From: Actinomycetes bacterium
GTDB taxonomy: Bacteria; Actinomycetota; Acidimicrobiia; Acidimicrobiales; Ilumatobacteraceae
Direction: 5' to 3'
Assembly: GCA_021414085.1 (NCBI GenBank)
Contig: JAIOPC010000003.1
Coordinates: forward strand, 1-39,916
DNA: 39,916 bases
The position numbers and the translations under genes are program-made. The notes below the pieces were generated by a model that was not told where the DNA came from, ran no database searches, and saw only the letters and a list, made by a program, of their open reading frames with translations. This document shows positions 16,499 to 25,308 of this stretch, piece after piece (within the stretch, counting starts at the first letter, position 1; each line of letters starts with the position of its first letter).

Positions 16499-16507
16499 GG
16501 GCACGAC

Positions 16508-17743
16508 ATGCCACGGCCGATCACCTATCTCGCGACGCACTACCCGGCGGTCTCGCACACGTTCATCGCCGACGAGATCGACGCGCTCGAGCAGCTCGGC
16601 GTGGACGTCGCGACGGTCTCGATCAACTCGGTTGGCGACGCCGACGCGGCTGCCGATAGCAAACAGCGACGCGCCACCACCACTTACCTCAAGTCGCTGC
16701 CCAAGTGGCGAGTACTCGCAACCGTCGCGGCCACCCTGCTGCGGCACCCGTCCCTGTTAGCGATCCCGCTGCGGACAGGCGCGCGAGGCGTTAGGGCGAC
16801 CCTGTGGAGCTACTTCCAACTTGCCGAGGCGATCATGACCTACCGCGTCATGCGTCGATCGGGCAGCCACCACTTGCACGCGCACTTTGGCCAGGCGCCC
16901 GCGACAGTGGCTTGGTTGACGACACAAGTCGCGCACCGTCACCGCACCGGTCGCACCAACACATGGAGCATGACGATCCATGGCTGGCACGAGTTCGCTA
17001 ACGAACGCGAAGCACGGCTGCGCGAGAAGGTCGCCGACGCCAGCTTTGTGGTCGCGGTCAGCGACTTCACTCGTTCACAACTGTTTCGTATCGCCGACAC
17101 TCAGCACCGTGACAAGATCCACGTGGTCCGGTGCGGTGTCGACCTCACACGCTTCTCGGCGCGCAGCGATGAACCATCGAATCCTCGCCCACGTATCGCG
17201 ATCGTGGCGCGGGTGTCGGCCGAGAAAGGCCACTCGGTGCTCGTCGATGCCGTCGCAACCATGCACCGGCGCGGCCTCGACGTGATCGTCGATGTCGTGG
17301 GTCCAGAGGTCGACGAAGTTGGCGCACACGTTCGCAGCCAGGCCGAAACAGCTGGAATCTCCGACGCGCTCGTTTGGCACGGTGCGCTTCCCCCCGACGG
17401 CGTGGCGGGCGTGCTTGCACAGGCGAACGTGTTTTGTCTGCCGACGTTTGCAGAGGGGCTGCCAGTCGTCATCATGGAGGCCATGGCACGCGGGGTCCCA
17501 GTGGTCACCACCTACATCGCCGGTATCCCCGAGTTGGCCGTCGACCATACGACGGCTCTTGTCGTGCCCGCAGCACGCGGCGATCTCCTAGCCGACGCGC
17601 TCACCGAGGTGCTGAGCGACGATGCCTTGCGTCACCGCATGGTGACGGCGGCGGGTGCTGCCGTGCGGCAACAGCACGACATCGCGCAGAACGCGCAGCT
17701 GCTCGCGCAACTGTTTCGCCAGCACGGCGAGGGCGCATCGTGA
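16508..17743 (+). CDS. Glycosyltransferase family 4 protein, WcaL-like
   Basis: 411 residues from ATG 16508; an in-frame ATG at 16442 would overlap the divergent gene. The N terminus THYPAVSHTFIADEIDAL (10-27) has the YPxxSHTFI signature of WcaL/AmsK-type exopolysaccharide glycosyltransferases. The acceptor half also has HAHFGQAPA (124-132). The donor half has VARVSAEKGHSVL (233-245) and a full EX7E motif, EGLPVVIMEA (E316, E324), then GVPVVTTYIAGIPE. It probably adds a sugar to the lipid-linked repeat unit in the cytoplasm. The stop overlaps the next gene's GTG by four bases, and the gene leads a three-gene run ending at 19205. Confidence 0.88.
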   Translation: MPRPITYLATHYPAVSHTFIADEIDALEQLGVDVATVSINSVGDADAAADSKQRRATTTYLKSLPKWRVLATVAATLLRHPSLLAIPLRTGARGVRATLWSYFQLAEAIMTYRVMRRSGSHHLHAHFGQAPATVAWLTTQVAHRHRTGRTNTWSMTIHGWHEFANEREARLREKVADASFVVAVSDFTRSQLFRIADTQHRDKIHVVRCGVDLTRFSARSDEPSNPRPRIAIVARVSAEKGHSVLVDAVATMHRRGLDVIVDVVGPEVDEVGAHVRSQAETAGISDALVWHGALPPDGVAGVLAQANVFCLPTFAEGLPVVIMEAMARGVPVVTTYIAGIPELAVDHTTALVVPAARGDLLADALTEVLSDDALRHRMVTAAGAAVRQQHDIAQNAQLLAQLFRQHGEGAS

Positions 17744-18270
17744 GCAGCAACCCTTCGCTATGGACGCTGTGGCGCGAGGACTACGCGACGCACGGCCGCG
17801 ACTCCACGCTTCCCGGATTTCGTGCACTGGCGTTCCATCGCTTTGGTGTGTGGCGCTTGCGGGTTCGCCCGCGCATCCTGCGCGCCCCCCTCACGATCCT
17901 CTACCGCCGCTTGTACCGGCGTGCTCGGAATCGTTACGGGATCGAGATTCCACATTCGGTGGTGATTGGTCGACGCTTGCGGATTGAACACCAGAGCGGC
18001 ATCGTCGTGCACGGCAGCGCCGTCATTGGCGACGATGTCATTCTGCGCCAAGGGGTCACGATTGGTAACCGCCACCTTGATCGTCCCGACGATGCGCCAG
18101 TGATCGGCAGCCGCGTCAACATCGGCTCTGGCGCAGTGATCCTGGGCGCAATCACGATCGGCGACGACGTGTCGATCGGCTCGAATGCAGTCGTCCTCGA
18201 GAATGTGCCAGCGGGCAGCACTGTCGTCGGGCCCCGTGCCGCGATCCGAACCCGCAACGAGAAGCCGTGA
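17740..18270 (+). CDS. Serine acetyltransferase-like left-handed beta-helix acyltransferase
   Basis: 176 residues from GTG 17740, chosen for its four-base overlap with the upstream stop. Hexapeptide repeats run from about 75 to 170: IGRRLRIEHQSG, then VHGSAVIGDDVILRQGVTIGNRH (as two repeats), then IGSRVNIGSGAVILGAITIGDDVSIGSNAVV. The ILRQGVTIG segment is typical of CysE-like enzymes found in polysaccharide clusters. It most likely acetylates a sugar of the repeat unit with acetyl-CoA rather than making O-acetylserine, because it lacks the long N-terminal helical domain of true CysE. The stop overlaps the next GTG by four bases. Confidence 0.82.
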   Translation: MSSNPSLWTLWREDYATHGRDSTLPGFRALAFHRFGVWRLRVRPRILRAPLTILYRRLYRRARNRYGIEIPHSVVIGRRLRIEHQSGIVVHGSAVIGDDVILRQGVTIGNRHLDRPDDAPVIGSRVNIGSGAVILGAITIGDDVSIGSNAVVLENVPAGSTVVGPRAAIRTRNEKP

Positions 18271-19205
18271 CGGGTGCCGAGCCGTCGCAGTACGCAGTGA
18301 CGGTGGCCGTATGCACGTTTCGGCGAAACGACCTGCTCACCTCACTCGTGCAAACAGTTGCTGCTCTCGCAGCAAACGAGGTGCCCGATGGCGCGGTGCG
18401 ATTACTCATCGTCGACGACAGCCCTGAGAGCGGGGCCGCGGAGGTTGTCGACAACCTGCGTCACAACGTCGCGATCACGCTCGACTACTTCGCATCGGCG
18501 GCGGCCGACATCTCGATCGCACGCAATCACGCGCTGCAACTGGGTGCCGTGGCCAGCGACTTCCTGGCGTGCCTCGACGACGATTGCGTGCCCAACCCGG
18601 GTTGGTTGCGCGAGTTGTTGCGCATCGCCGACGCGAACACGGCCGACGTGGTCGTGGGCCATCGCCAGTTCGTGGCGGCCCCCAACGCACCTCGATGGCT
18701 GAGCGAACAACCCTTCCTTGCCGAGAACCTGCACTACGTCGACGGCAGCGTGCCGACGCATGGCAACACGGCCAACATGCTCGTGCGCTCGTCGTGGCTG
18801 CAGTCGTCGCGAGTTCGCTTTCGTTCTGAGATGGGCACAGCCGGCGGTGAAGACATGGTCTTCTTCTCCGACGCTGCCAACGCCGGAGCCAACATTCGCT
18901 TCGCTGCCAACTCGATCTGCGACGAGCCGTGCGGCGGCAAACGAGCGACGCTTCGCTATCAGCTGTGGCGACAGTTCTGGCTTGGCAACAACGAGGCCGT
19001 CATCAACGCGATGACCCACCACGTCACGCGCCTGCGGCTCGCCGCCCGCGCCTCAAAGCGCATCCTTGCCGGAGCAACACATCCTTTGCGCCGACTGCTG
19101 CGACGCCAAGCACCGCAGTGGCGGTGGGCGGTGGCGCTCACCGGCAGCGGTGTCGGGCTACTCGTCGGGGTAGCTGGCGTCCACCTGCGCCATCGCAGCT
19201 TCTGA
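18267..19205 (+). CDS. Glycosyltransferase family 2 protein
   Basis: 312 residues from GTG 18267 (GTGA overlap with the upstream stop). It has a classical GT-A fold: VTVAVCTFRRNDLL (11-24), LLIVDDSPESGA with D50/D51, SIARNHALQ, and the metal-binding LDDDCVPNPGW (D104-D106). GGEDMVFFSDA follows in the acceptor region, where the ED pair is usual for GT2. A hydrophobic stretch near the C terminus (WAVALTGSGVGLLVGVAG) may anchor it to the membrane. It ends the GT4, acyltransferase, GT2 operon and overlaps the convergent flippase gene by 48 bases. Confidence 0.87.
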   Translation: MTGAEPSQYAVTVAVCTFRRNDLLTSLVQTVAALAANEVPDGAVRLLIVDDSPESGAAEVVDNLRHNVAITLDYFASAAADISIARNHALQLGAVASDFLACLDDDCVPNPGWLRELLRIADANTADVVVGHRQFVAAPNAPRWLSEQPFLAENLHYVDGSVPTHGNTANMLVRSSWLQSSRVRFRSEMGTAGGEDMVFFSDAANAGANIRFAANSICDEPCGGKRATLRYQLWRQFWLGNNEAVINAMTHHVTRLRLAARASKRILAGATHPLRRLLRRQAPQWRWAVALTGSGVGLLVGVAGVHLRHRSF

Positions 19206-20498
19206 CGCGTCGCCATCCGTTGGCCGCGGTTTGTCTCCCAGACGCCACAACATCACCCAGGCAGCGATTGCCAGCACGGCGTCGCCGGCATAGGAGCCAA
19301 TCACGGCTCCCTTCCAACTAATGCTGGGCACGAGCGTGATGTACAACACCATCGCGACTACCGCCGACGCCACGATGCACCACAGCCGGGCGACGGTATG
19401 CCCCAGGCCCATCAGCGCGTTGAGGGGAAAGTGCGTAAAGCCACGCACGATCATCAGCGGTGCCAGCCAACGCGTGATCGAGATTGCTCCGGAGAATCCG
19501 TCACCGACGACAAGCGGCAGCGCAATCGGCGCGGCAAGCAGCAGGCCCAGCGCGGCAACAGTGGTGTACGCCGTCGTGGCCATCGTGTACTTGGCCGCGC
19601 GCCGCATCTGATTCCCAACTTTCGGGTCAACGAATGTCCGGTGGCTCGAGGCCACCAGCGCATTGATCGGAATCACCGCGAGCAGCACCATGCGATAGGC
19701 AGCTGCGTAGAGACCAAGGTCGGCGCCGAGACCGTTCGCCGACATCGTCAACTTGTCGCCGTCGTTGTGCAGGTTGAACACCAGCAAGGTCGACGACATC
19801 GTCAGCGTTGTCGCAACGTGCTTGCGTCGCAGCCGCCCAAGTCGTCGCGGCACGTCGACCGATGCGGTGACCTTCCAGAAGGCAACCGCACCGATCACCA
19901 CACAGCAGATTGAGTAGACGATGCCGTAGGAGCGCAAGGTGAGCGAGTCTGTGAAGTACAGAGCGACGACCGCAACTGTCTTCACGACAACAAGACTGAG
20001 CTGCAGCACGACGGTCGCCCGGAACCCGTTGACGATCAGGCGCAACGTTCTTGCGATCTGTACGAGCGTCGTTCCAAACAACTCGGCGACCATGAACAGC
20101 ACCACGGTCCAGATCGACAAGCGAGGCAACAGAAACTGCGATGTCGCCAGGACGATCACGACTGAGATCCCGATGAAGACTGCGTAGATCGAGAAGAAGT
20201 GCGCGCTCACCGTTCGCGCGGAGGAACCCATTGCCGATTGCAGGAACGCGAGCCCGGGGCCGATGTGAGCCAACGCCAGTGAAACACCGATCAGGCTGTA
20301 CATCGCGGCGAACGACCCGTAGTCGGTGGGGCCCAACCCACGGCCAACGAGCGCAAAGAACACGAACGTTCCCACCAACTGGCAAACCTCGAGCACGAGA
20401 CCAGAGGCACCGTCGCTGAGGGCTTGACGCCCCACACCGAAACGCGATGTGACCGCCGCCAGCGCGCCGCGCCGCGCGTTCGGGTCGGGCGTCGTCAC
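19158..20498 (-). CDS. Wzx-type polysaccharide flippase
   Basis: 446 residues from GTG 20498, chosen because it overlaps the upstream gene's TGA by four bases; the frame is open further upstream. About twelve to fourteen hydrophobic helices occur throughout. The early motif VGRGLGPTDYGSFAAMYSLIG (split across helices 1 and 2) is typical of the MATE/Wzx oligosaccharide flippase group, which moves undecaprenyl-diphosphate repeat units across the membrane. It lies last in the minus-strand operon 25223 to 19158 with the polymerase/ligase, acyltransferase, GT2 and chain-length genes, exactly the partners of a Wzx/Wzy pathway. Confidence 0.82.
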   Translation of the reverse strand: MTTPDPNARRGALAAVTSRFGVGRQALSDGASGLVLEVCQLVGTFVFFALVGRGLGPTDYGSFAAMYSLIGVSLALAHIGPGLAFLQSAMGSSARTVSAHFFSIYAVFIGISVVIVLATSQFLLPRLSIWTVVLFMVAELFGTTLVQIARTLRLIVNGFRATVVLQLSLVVVKTVAVVALYFTDSLTLRSYGIVYSICCVVIGAVAFWKVTASVDVPRRLGRLRRKHVATTLTMSSTLLVFNLHNDGDKLTMSANGLGADLGLYAAAYRMVLLAVIPINALVASSHRTFVDPKVGNQMRRAAKYTMATTAYTTVAALGLLLAAPIALPLVVGDGFSGAISITRWLAPLMIVRGFTHFPLNALMGLGHTVARLWCIVASAVVAMVLYITLVPSISWKGAVIGSYAGDAVLAIAAWVMLWRLGDKPRPTDGDASEAAMAQVDASYPDE

Positions 20499-21712
20499 GT
20501 CTTGGCCCGCGACAAGGTGGCGAACACGATGAGCAACGCTGGCCACACCCCGTACGCGGGCAGTGCCTCCGAGAATCCGAACGACATCACGATTGCGCAG
20601 AACAGCAACGTCAGGCGGCCGAACGCGTCGTCGCGCAATAGCCCCCGCCACCCGGAACGAACGGTGCTGAGGAGTTGCAGCACATACAACGCCAGCCCGA
20701 TTGCGCCAAGGCGCAACATCAGATCGAGCGCGGCGTTGTGTGCGTGGGCCACCAGGAAGCCGTTGTGGATGTTGATCGAACGAATCGGCTCGGCCCAGAT
20801 GTTCTCCCACACGCCGTAGCCGTAGCCCTGCCAGAAGCGGTGACTAATCGCGTTGGTCACCCCTTCCCAAATCACTGTTCGGCTTGAGAAGGTGAGGTCT
20901 TTACCACTGAGCATGACCACCGAAGCAAACATCTCCGCAGCGACCAACGTCGCGACCAGCGCCGCTGCCATCAGCAAAGAACCCGCCGAACGCCCCAGGC
21001 GCTGCACGACACCCTTGTAGCCGCCCAACATCCAGTTAACGATCAACAGCATCACCAGCGTGGCCAGCCCTGTTGTCGTATCACCAAGGATGAGTAGTCC
21101 GGCAACGAACACCATGAACCACCGGCGAAACGTTCGGTTGGGGTGAAAACACAGCACGGCCGATGCCGTCAACAGCAGACAAGGGGCCATGGTGTTCTTG
21201 TGGATGAAGCCGCCGTGCAATCCGGGAACCGGACCGCCAACTGAATAGGCGCTGCCTGGCTGCACCGCCAACGCAAAGAAGATGAGGCCAATGGCGATGT
21301 ACCCACTGCGCAGCAGGCAACGCACAAAGTCGTCACGCCCGAGCACCTGTGCGACTACGACGATCGTGATGATCGTTGCCAGATCGCGGCTTGACGCGCT
21401 GATCCACCCTGCGCGGTTGGTGTCCCAGTTGTACGAAGCCACCCACCACGCCAGGTAGACCAAGCTGATAATGGGCAGGAACACCTTCGTCAGCGATCGC
21501 GGTGGCGAGACGATGAGGGTTGCCAACAACAGCATCGCCTGCACCCCGATGTACTTCATCGGCGTCAGAGCAAACAGAAGTGTGTACGCGCCGAAACCGT
21601 CGACGAACGCGAACGTCAGGCTGACGAGTGCGAGCTGGCGCCACAAGGCCGGCCTCGGCCCGCGCATAGCTGTCTCGTCGGCCCAGACACCAGCTGGTCG
21701 TGCGTCAAGCAT
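20495..21712 (-). CDS. O-antigen polymerase/ligase (Wzy/WaaL-like) membrane protein
   Basis: 405 residues from ATG 21712, which overlaps the upstream stop by eight bases; a GTG at 21733 is the alternative. There are about ten to twelve helices. The Wzy_C/O-antigen ligase signature is present: a loop with VPGLHGGFIHKNTMAP, then GDTTTGLATLVMLL, and the large periplasmic loop SSRTVIWEGVTNAISHRFWQ with GYGYGVWE and VAHAHNAALDLMLRLG. These proteins polymerise or transfer lipid-linked glycan units outside the membrane. Given its neighbour Wzx and Wzz-like genes, polymerase is the more likely role; ligase cannot be excluded. Confidence 0.8.
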   Translation of the reverse strand: MLDARPAGVWADETAMRGPRPALWRQLALVSLTFAFVDGFGAYTLLFALTPMKYIGVQAMLLLATLIVSPPRSLTKVFLPIISLVYLAWWVASYNWDTNRAGWISASSRDLATIITIVVVAQVLGRDDFVRCLLRSGYIAIGLIFFALAVQPGSAYSVGGPVPGLHGGFIHKNTMAPCLLLTASAVLCFHPNRTFRRWFMVFVAGLLILGDTTTGLATLVMLLIVNWMLGGYKGVVQRLGRSAGSLLMAAALVATLVAAEMFASVVMLSGKDLTFSSRTVIWEGVTNAISHRFWQGYGYGVWENIWAEPIRSINIHNGFLVAHAHNAALDLMLRLGAIGLALYVLQLLSTVRSGWRGLLRDDAFGRLTLLFCAIVMSFGFSEALPAYGVWPALLIVFATLSRAKT

Positions 21713-22847
21713 GACGGGCTCGCTGTCGAACACGTCGACCGAACTCGATCGCCGGACGCTCGATCAACCGATACGACAGCCACGCGGCCGCGAACGACAG
21801 CACTACCTTGGACGTCACCAACAATGCGCGGGGCACATCCGGGTAGCGCTCTTCGCTGAGGATCGTGAAGATCGTCGCGTGCCACAGGTACAGCGAGTAC
21901 GAGAGGCGCCCGAGCCAGCGCATCAGCGATGTCTGCAACGGCGCGGCGAAGATGTTCTTTTGGTTGGTGACGAGTTCCGCGAGGACGACGACGAAGCACG
22001 CACTCAGCGCCACCCCGCGAATGTCGTACGTATCGTGCGGTAGATACCAGTCGGCGGCGAACAAATCGAACGTCACGCCAGCACACGCCAACGCGAACAG
22101 CCACCGCGGCACCCGCCACCGCCCGGCGTCGTCGGTGTGCAGCATCGCCGCCAGTAGACATCCGAGGGCGAGACCCTCGAAGTCGAGGAAGGGAATCGCC
22201 AACCAGTGCGGATAGTCCAGCACGCCGGCGACGAGCACGCGCCCGAGCACCACACTGATCAGCGCAACGGCGGCGAACCACATCGCAAAGCGCCGGGTGG
22301 CGCGAAAGGCCATCGGCACCACGCAGAGCACGATCGGCCACACGAGGTAGAACTGCTCCTCAATTCCGAGCGACCACGTGTGCCCTAGGGCGCCGCGTGG
22401 CTCGAAGCCGTAGAACACCGGCCACAGATTTCCCATTGACCCGCCAGCGAGAGCGATCTCGCGCCGCAACGGCTCGCCCACACCGCTCATGAACGTGAAC
22501 GACGCGACCAGCAGGAAGGCCAGCATCACGAACAGCGGCGGGAAGATCCGAAACAGTCGACGAAGGTAGAACTGGGACAGCGACAGCCCACCCGTGCGGT
22601 CGGCCTCTTCCAGCGCCAGCTTCGTAATCAGGAAGCCCGACAACACGAAGAACAACATGACCCCGGAGCCGCCGCCGGGAAACACCGGTGAGTAGAGGTG
22701 AACGAGAAACACCGTTGCGATGGCAACGCCGCGAAGACCATCGAGCACCGGCAAGTGCCCCATCGGTTGATGCGCCAGCGGGTTTGCCGCACTTGGCAAC
22801 GTTGTTGCTCGCGATGCCGTATCTGGGCTGCTGGTGTCGGCGCTCAT
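21705..22847 (-). CDS. Acyltransferase family 3 (OafA/YrhL-like) membrane protein
   Basis: 380 residues from ATG 22847, which shares ATGA with the upstream GT2 stop. It starts with a short cytoplasmic stretch, then LDGLRGVAIATVFLVHL (35-51) with the conserved His at 50. FYLRRLFRIFPPLF follows, carrying the usual Arg pair, and then LGHTWSLGIEEQFYLVWPIV, the strongest family mark. About ten helices follow, ending with YSLYLWHATIF and RLIERPAIEFG. It O-acetylates (or otherwise O-acylates) sugars of the exported glycan. It lacks the C-terminal SGNH domain seen in some OafA proteins. Confidence 0.93.
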   Translation of the reverse strand: MSADTSSPDTASRATTLPSAANPLAHQPMGHLPVLDGLRGVAIATVFLVHLYSPVFPGGGSGVMLFFVLSGFLITKLALEEADRTGGLSLSQFYLRRLFRIFPPLFVMLAFLLVASFTFMSGVGEPLRREIALAGGSMGNLWPVFYGFEPRGALGHTWSLGIEEQFYLVWPIVLCVVPMAFRATRRFAMWFAAVALISVVLGRVLVAGVLDYPHWLAIPFLDFEGLALGCLLAAMLHTDDAGRWRVPRWLFALACAGVTFDLFAADWYLPHDTYDIRGVALSACFVVVLAELVTNQKNIFAAPLQTSLMRWLGRLSYSLYLWHATIFTILSEERYPDVPRALLVTSKVVLSFAAAWLSYRLIERPAIEFGRRVRQRARHA

Positions 22848-23671
22848 CGCAGCAGACCCCGAAGTCGACCGGCAGCGATCGCGGTGCGGCGGCAGACGCT
22901 GGTTGCCGAGCGACGCGCGGTGCGTTGCCCGTTGGGCCGAAGCATGCCGAACCGCGATGCCGCGACCCCGCCTTCGGTTCCCGGCGTTCCGAACGTTCGC
23001 AGCACCTCGCTCATGCCGCGACCGTACGAGTAGTGCTGGCGCAACATCGCAAGCACACCGGCGCGGTGGCGGTAGTCGATGACCGCGCCCCCGACGTGAC
23101 CGATTGTGTAACCGGCACGCACTAACGACCAACTGATTGCGATGTCTTCGCAGCGGGTGAGGGTTTCGTCGAAACCGCCAACAGCCTCGAATGCTTCCCG
23201 ACGAATCGCCAGGTTGCCGGTGAGCAGATAGGGCTTGCCGAGAAAGCTATTCAGCTCGCCCCGTGTGGGCGCTGGGTACCAATGGCGCATCCGTTCGTCC
23301 GCAAACACGTCGACGACGTCGCCAGAAACCGCGTCGAACTCATCAAGCCCGTTGACCAGCCCCGACAACCAGCCCTCGTGCACCAAGTCGTCGGCGTCGC
23401 AGAACCCGATCGCGGCACAGTTGGTCGCGGCGGCGCCGACGTTCCGTGCGTGAGCAGCGCCCTTGTGGTCGCTGGAATCGACGATACGCAGACGAGGATC
23501 GCCACTGGCCGCCGCAACGGATCGAACTTCGCTGACGACAGCCGGATCTGCGGAGTTCACCGAGAGCACGACTTCGCTCAGCGAGACACCCGACTGTGAC
23601 AGCACGCGCGCAACCTGCTCGCCGAATACGGCATCGATGGACCCCACCGGTATGACAACCGCGGTGTCCAT
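22844..23671 (-). CDS. Glycosyltransferase family 2 protein
   Basis: 275 residues from ATG 23671, which lies 4 bases after the stop of the chain-length gene. The start MDTAVVIPVGS is a typical GT2 first strand. GAAHARNVGAAA is followed by FCDADDLVHEGW (D92, D94, D95), the metal-binding region, and LTRCEDIAISWSLVRAGY supplies the ED pair. The C terminus is basic (RRTAIAAGRLRGLLR). It is cytoplasmic, with unknown sugar. It belongs to the Wzz-GT2-acyltransferase-Wzy-Wzx operon. Confidence 0.87.
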   Translation of the reverse strand: MDTAVVIPVGSIDAVFGEQVARVLSQSGVSLSEVVLSVNSADPAVVSEVRSVAAASGDPRLRIVDSSDHKGAAHARNVGAAATNCAAIGFCDADDLVHEGWLSGLVNGLDEFDAVSGDVVDVFADERMRHWYPAPTRGELNSFLGKPYLLTGNLAIRREAFEAVGGFDETLTRCEDIAISWSLVRAGYTIGHVGGAVIDYRHRAGVLAMLRQHYSYGRGMSEVLRTFGTPGTEGGVAASRFGMLRPNGQRTARRSATSVCRRTAIAAGRLRGLLR

Positions 23672-23675
23672 CGCG

Positions 23676-25223
23676 TTAGCGACGACGAAGCGGCGCGCTC
23701 GGGGTGGTAACCGCCAACACGTTGGGCTGTTGTTCGCGCAGCTCACGCCCGATCAGGGCCAGCGCTTGCTTCTGTTGACGACCGGTCGGAATGGCGAGTA
23801 CCACGGCATCGGCGATGTGAGCGAACTGGACGGTCGACGCCGCACCCAAGAACGGGCCACCATCGACGATGACGACGTCGGCCAGCGGGTCGAGGCGAGC
23901 GAGCAGTTTGGGCACATCTTCGCGACGAAGCACGGCGCCGTTGTCCATCATGTCGGCCGCAGCAACCACTTGCAGGGCGGGTACGCGCGTTGGGCGCAGC
24001 AGTGTGGCCGTACCGGGGGCGCGTGGTGGACCACCGCTGTATGCGGGCAAGCCGGCAGGCTGTAGTTCGAACAATTGCGAGAGCTCGGGGTGTAGCGGGT
24101 CGGCATCAACGACGACGACCTCTGCCCCATTGAGAGCAAAGCGGTTGGCCAAAGCGCCCGCGAGGCTGGTGGTACCTACGCCAACGTCGGTGCCAGTAAC
24201 GAGCACGACGAGTGCGTGATGCTGACGATCGAGCGCGTCGGTTCGCACGCGCAGGTGATCGATGAACGGCGTTGCGTTCGCAGGCAGATACTCAACAACC
24301 GCGCGGCGATCATTGGAGATGCGATAAGTCGGCACCGAACCGACGACAGGCACCTGGAGGATCTCGGAGGCTTCCTCGTTGTCCAACACCTTGCGCGAGA
24401 TCCTGGCGGCGACAACGGCCAGGACGAGCCCGAACACCAAACCACCCAGCACGCCGGCGGCGAGGATCTTGCGATTCGATGAGACGAGTGGTGTCGTCGG
24501 AAGCGTCGCGGCTTGCACGACCTGGCTCGACACGCGAACTTGCTCGCCGAGCTCAAGTTCGTTCTTGGTGGCACTGACACCCTGGAACTGCGAAAGCACT
24601 GCTTGCTTCTGCGACACAAGGCTGGGCACGACCTGCTCGATAGGCGGGATCGGCGGGCAGGTGGTGGTGCACACGGTGCCGGCTGCGGGAAGATACGGTG
24701 CCATCGCTGCCGCGATCTCTGCGTCGATGGCGGTCAGTTGTTCTTGCAGCGCGACCAGCTTGGCATCGACCCCCGCCAGGCTGGAGGTACGCGTTGCATC
24801 GACCTGCGTCTGCAGATTGGCGAAGTACTGCTGCACGTAGATCTTGGCGATCGTCTGCGAGAGCTGAGCATCGGCAGTCGAGACGGTGAGCTCGACGATG
24901 TCGGTGTTCTGCGCCTGTACGACGGAGAGTGTGCCAAGAATGCTCTCCGCGGTCGCCCCATCGCCAATCACCTGAGCAACCGCATCGGCGGAGCTGTGCG
25001 ACCCGAGGACGAGCAATTGCCCGGCGACATACCGGTCTGAGCTCAGGCCGCCGGTCTCGGGAGACACGCTCGGCGGGGCGATATAGAGCAAGGCTCGTGA
25101 TTGATACACCGTCTCGGTATCGCCGCGCAGCGTCACGCCGACAGCGCTACCAATCAGCAGGCCACCGACGGCCAGCCACCAGTAGCGCTTGACCGCGCTT
25201 ACGACGAACGAGAGTTCCACCAC
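23676..25223 (-). CDS. Wzz/tyrosine-kinase-like chain-length protein with degenerate ATP site
   Basis: 515 residues from GTG 25223 (a second GTG follows directly). It has the actinobacterial CpsCD-fusion layout: helix 1 about 14-33, a periplasmic coiled region to about 245 with a CTTTC pair (185-189), helix 2 about 253-273, then a cytoplasmic P-loop domain. Such proteins set glycan chain length and, as BY-kinases, autophosphorylate. Here the Walker A reads GTDVGVGTTS (344-353), so the essential Lys is Thr351. Walker A' VVVVDADPLHPE and Walker B VVIVDGGP are kept. The C terminus (APLRRR) has no tyrosine cluster. A non-catalytic scaffold is therefore likely. It heads the minus-strand polysaccharide operon and is divergent from the GH74-like gene. 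Confidence 0.85.
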   Translation of the reverse strand: MVELSFVVSAVKRYWWLAVGGLLIGSAVGVTLRGDTETVYQSRALLYIAPPSVSPETGGLSSDRYVAGQLLVLGSHSSADAVAQVIGDGATAESILGTLSVVQAQNTDIVELTVSTADAQLSQTIAKIYVQQYFANLQTQVDATRTSSLAGVDAKLVALQEQLTAIDAEIAAAMAPYLPAAGTVCTTTCPPIPPIEQVVPSLVSQKQAVLSQFQGVSATKNELELGEQVRVSSQVVQAATLPTTPLVSSNRKILAAGVLGGLVFGLVLAVVAARISRKVLDNEEASEILQVPVVGSVPTYRISNDRRAVVEYLPANATPFIDHLRVRTDALDRQHHALVVLVTGTDVGVGTTSLAGALANRFALNGAEVVVVDADPLHPELSQLFELQPAGLPAYSGGPPRAPGTATLLRPTRVPALQVVAAADMMDNGAVLRREDVPKLLARLDPLADVVIVDGGPFLGAASTVQFAHIADAVVLAIPTGRQQKQALALIGRELREQQPNVLAVTTPSAPLRRR

Positions 25224-25235
25224 ACACCGCCTTGA

Positions 25236-25247
25236 GAATCGAGATTC
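25236..25247. repeat. Short inverted repeat in the divergent promoter region
   Basis: GAATC, two bases, GATTC: perfect 5-base arms. It lies 13 bases upstream of the chain-length gene's GTG, where a regulator could block its transcription. Short arms make chance possible. Confidence 0.35.
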
Positions 25248-25259
25248 AGCCGTAAAGGC

Positions 25260-25271
25260 TATCGGCCGATA
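25260..25271. promoter_or_regulatory. Candidate operator: perfect 12-base palindrome TATCGGCCGATA
   Basis: The sequence equals its own reverse complement over all 12 bases and lies centrally in the 100-base gap between divergent start codons at 25223 and 25324, 37 bases before the putative -10 box of the GH74-NRPS-PKS operon. That position suits a dimeric regulator acting on both operons. No regulator gene is in this window. Confidence 0.45.
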
Positions 25272-25308
25272 CTCAGCTGTTCTGAACCTCCGATCCCCCG
25301 ACCGTTGT

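Noticed and set aside
17740-18270. CysE (true serine acetyltransferase) for the beta-helix protein
   Set aside because: It lacks the long N-terminal helical domain, no cysteine biosynthesis gene is nearby, and it sits between two glycosyltransferases; sugar acetylation is more likely.
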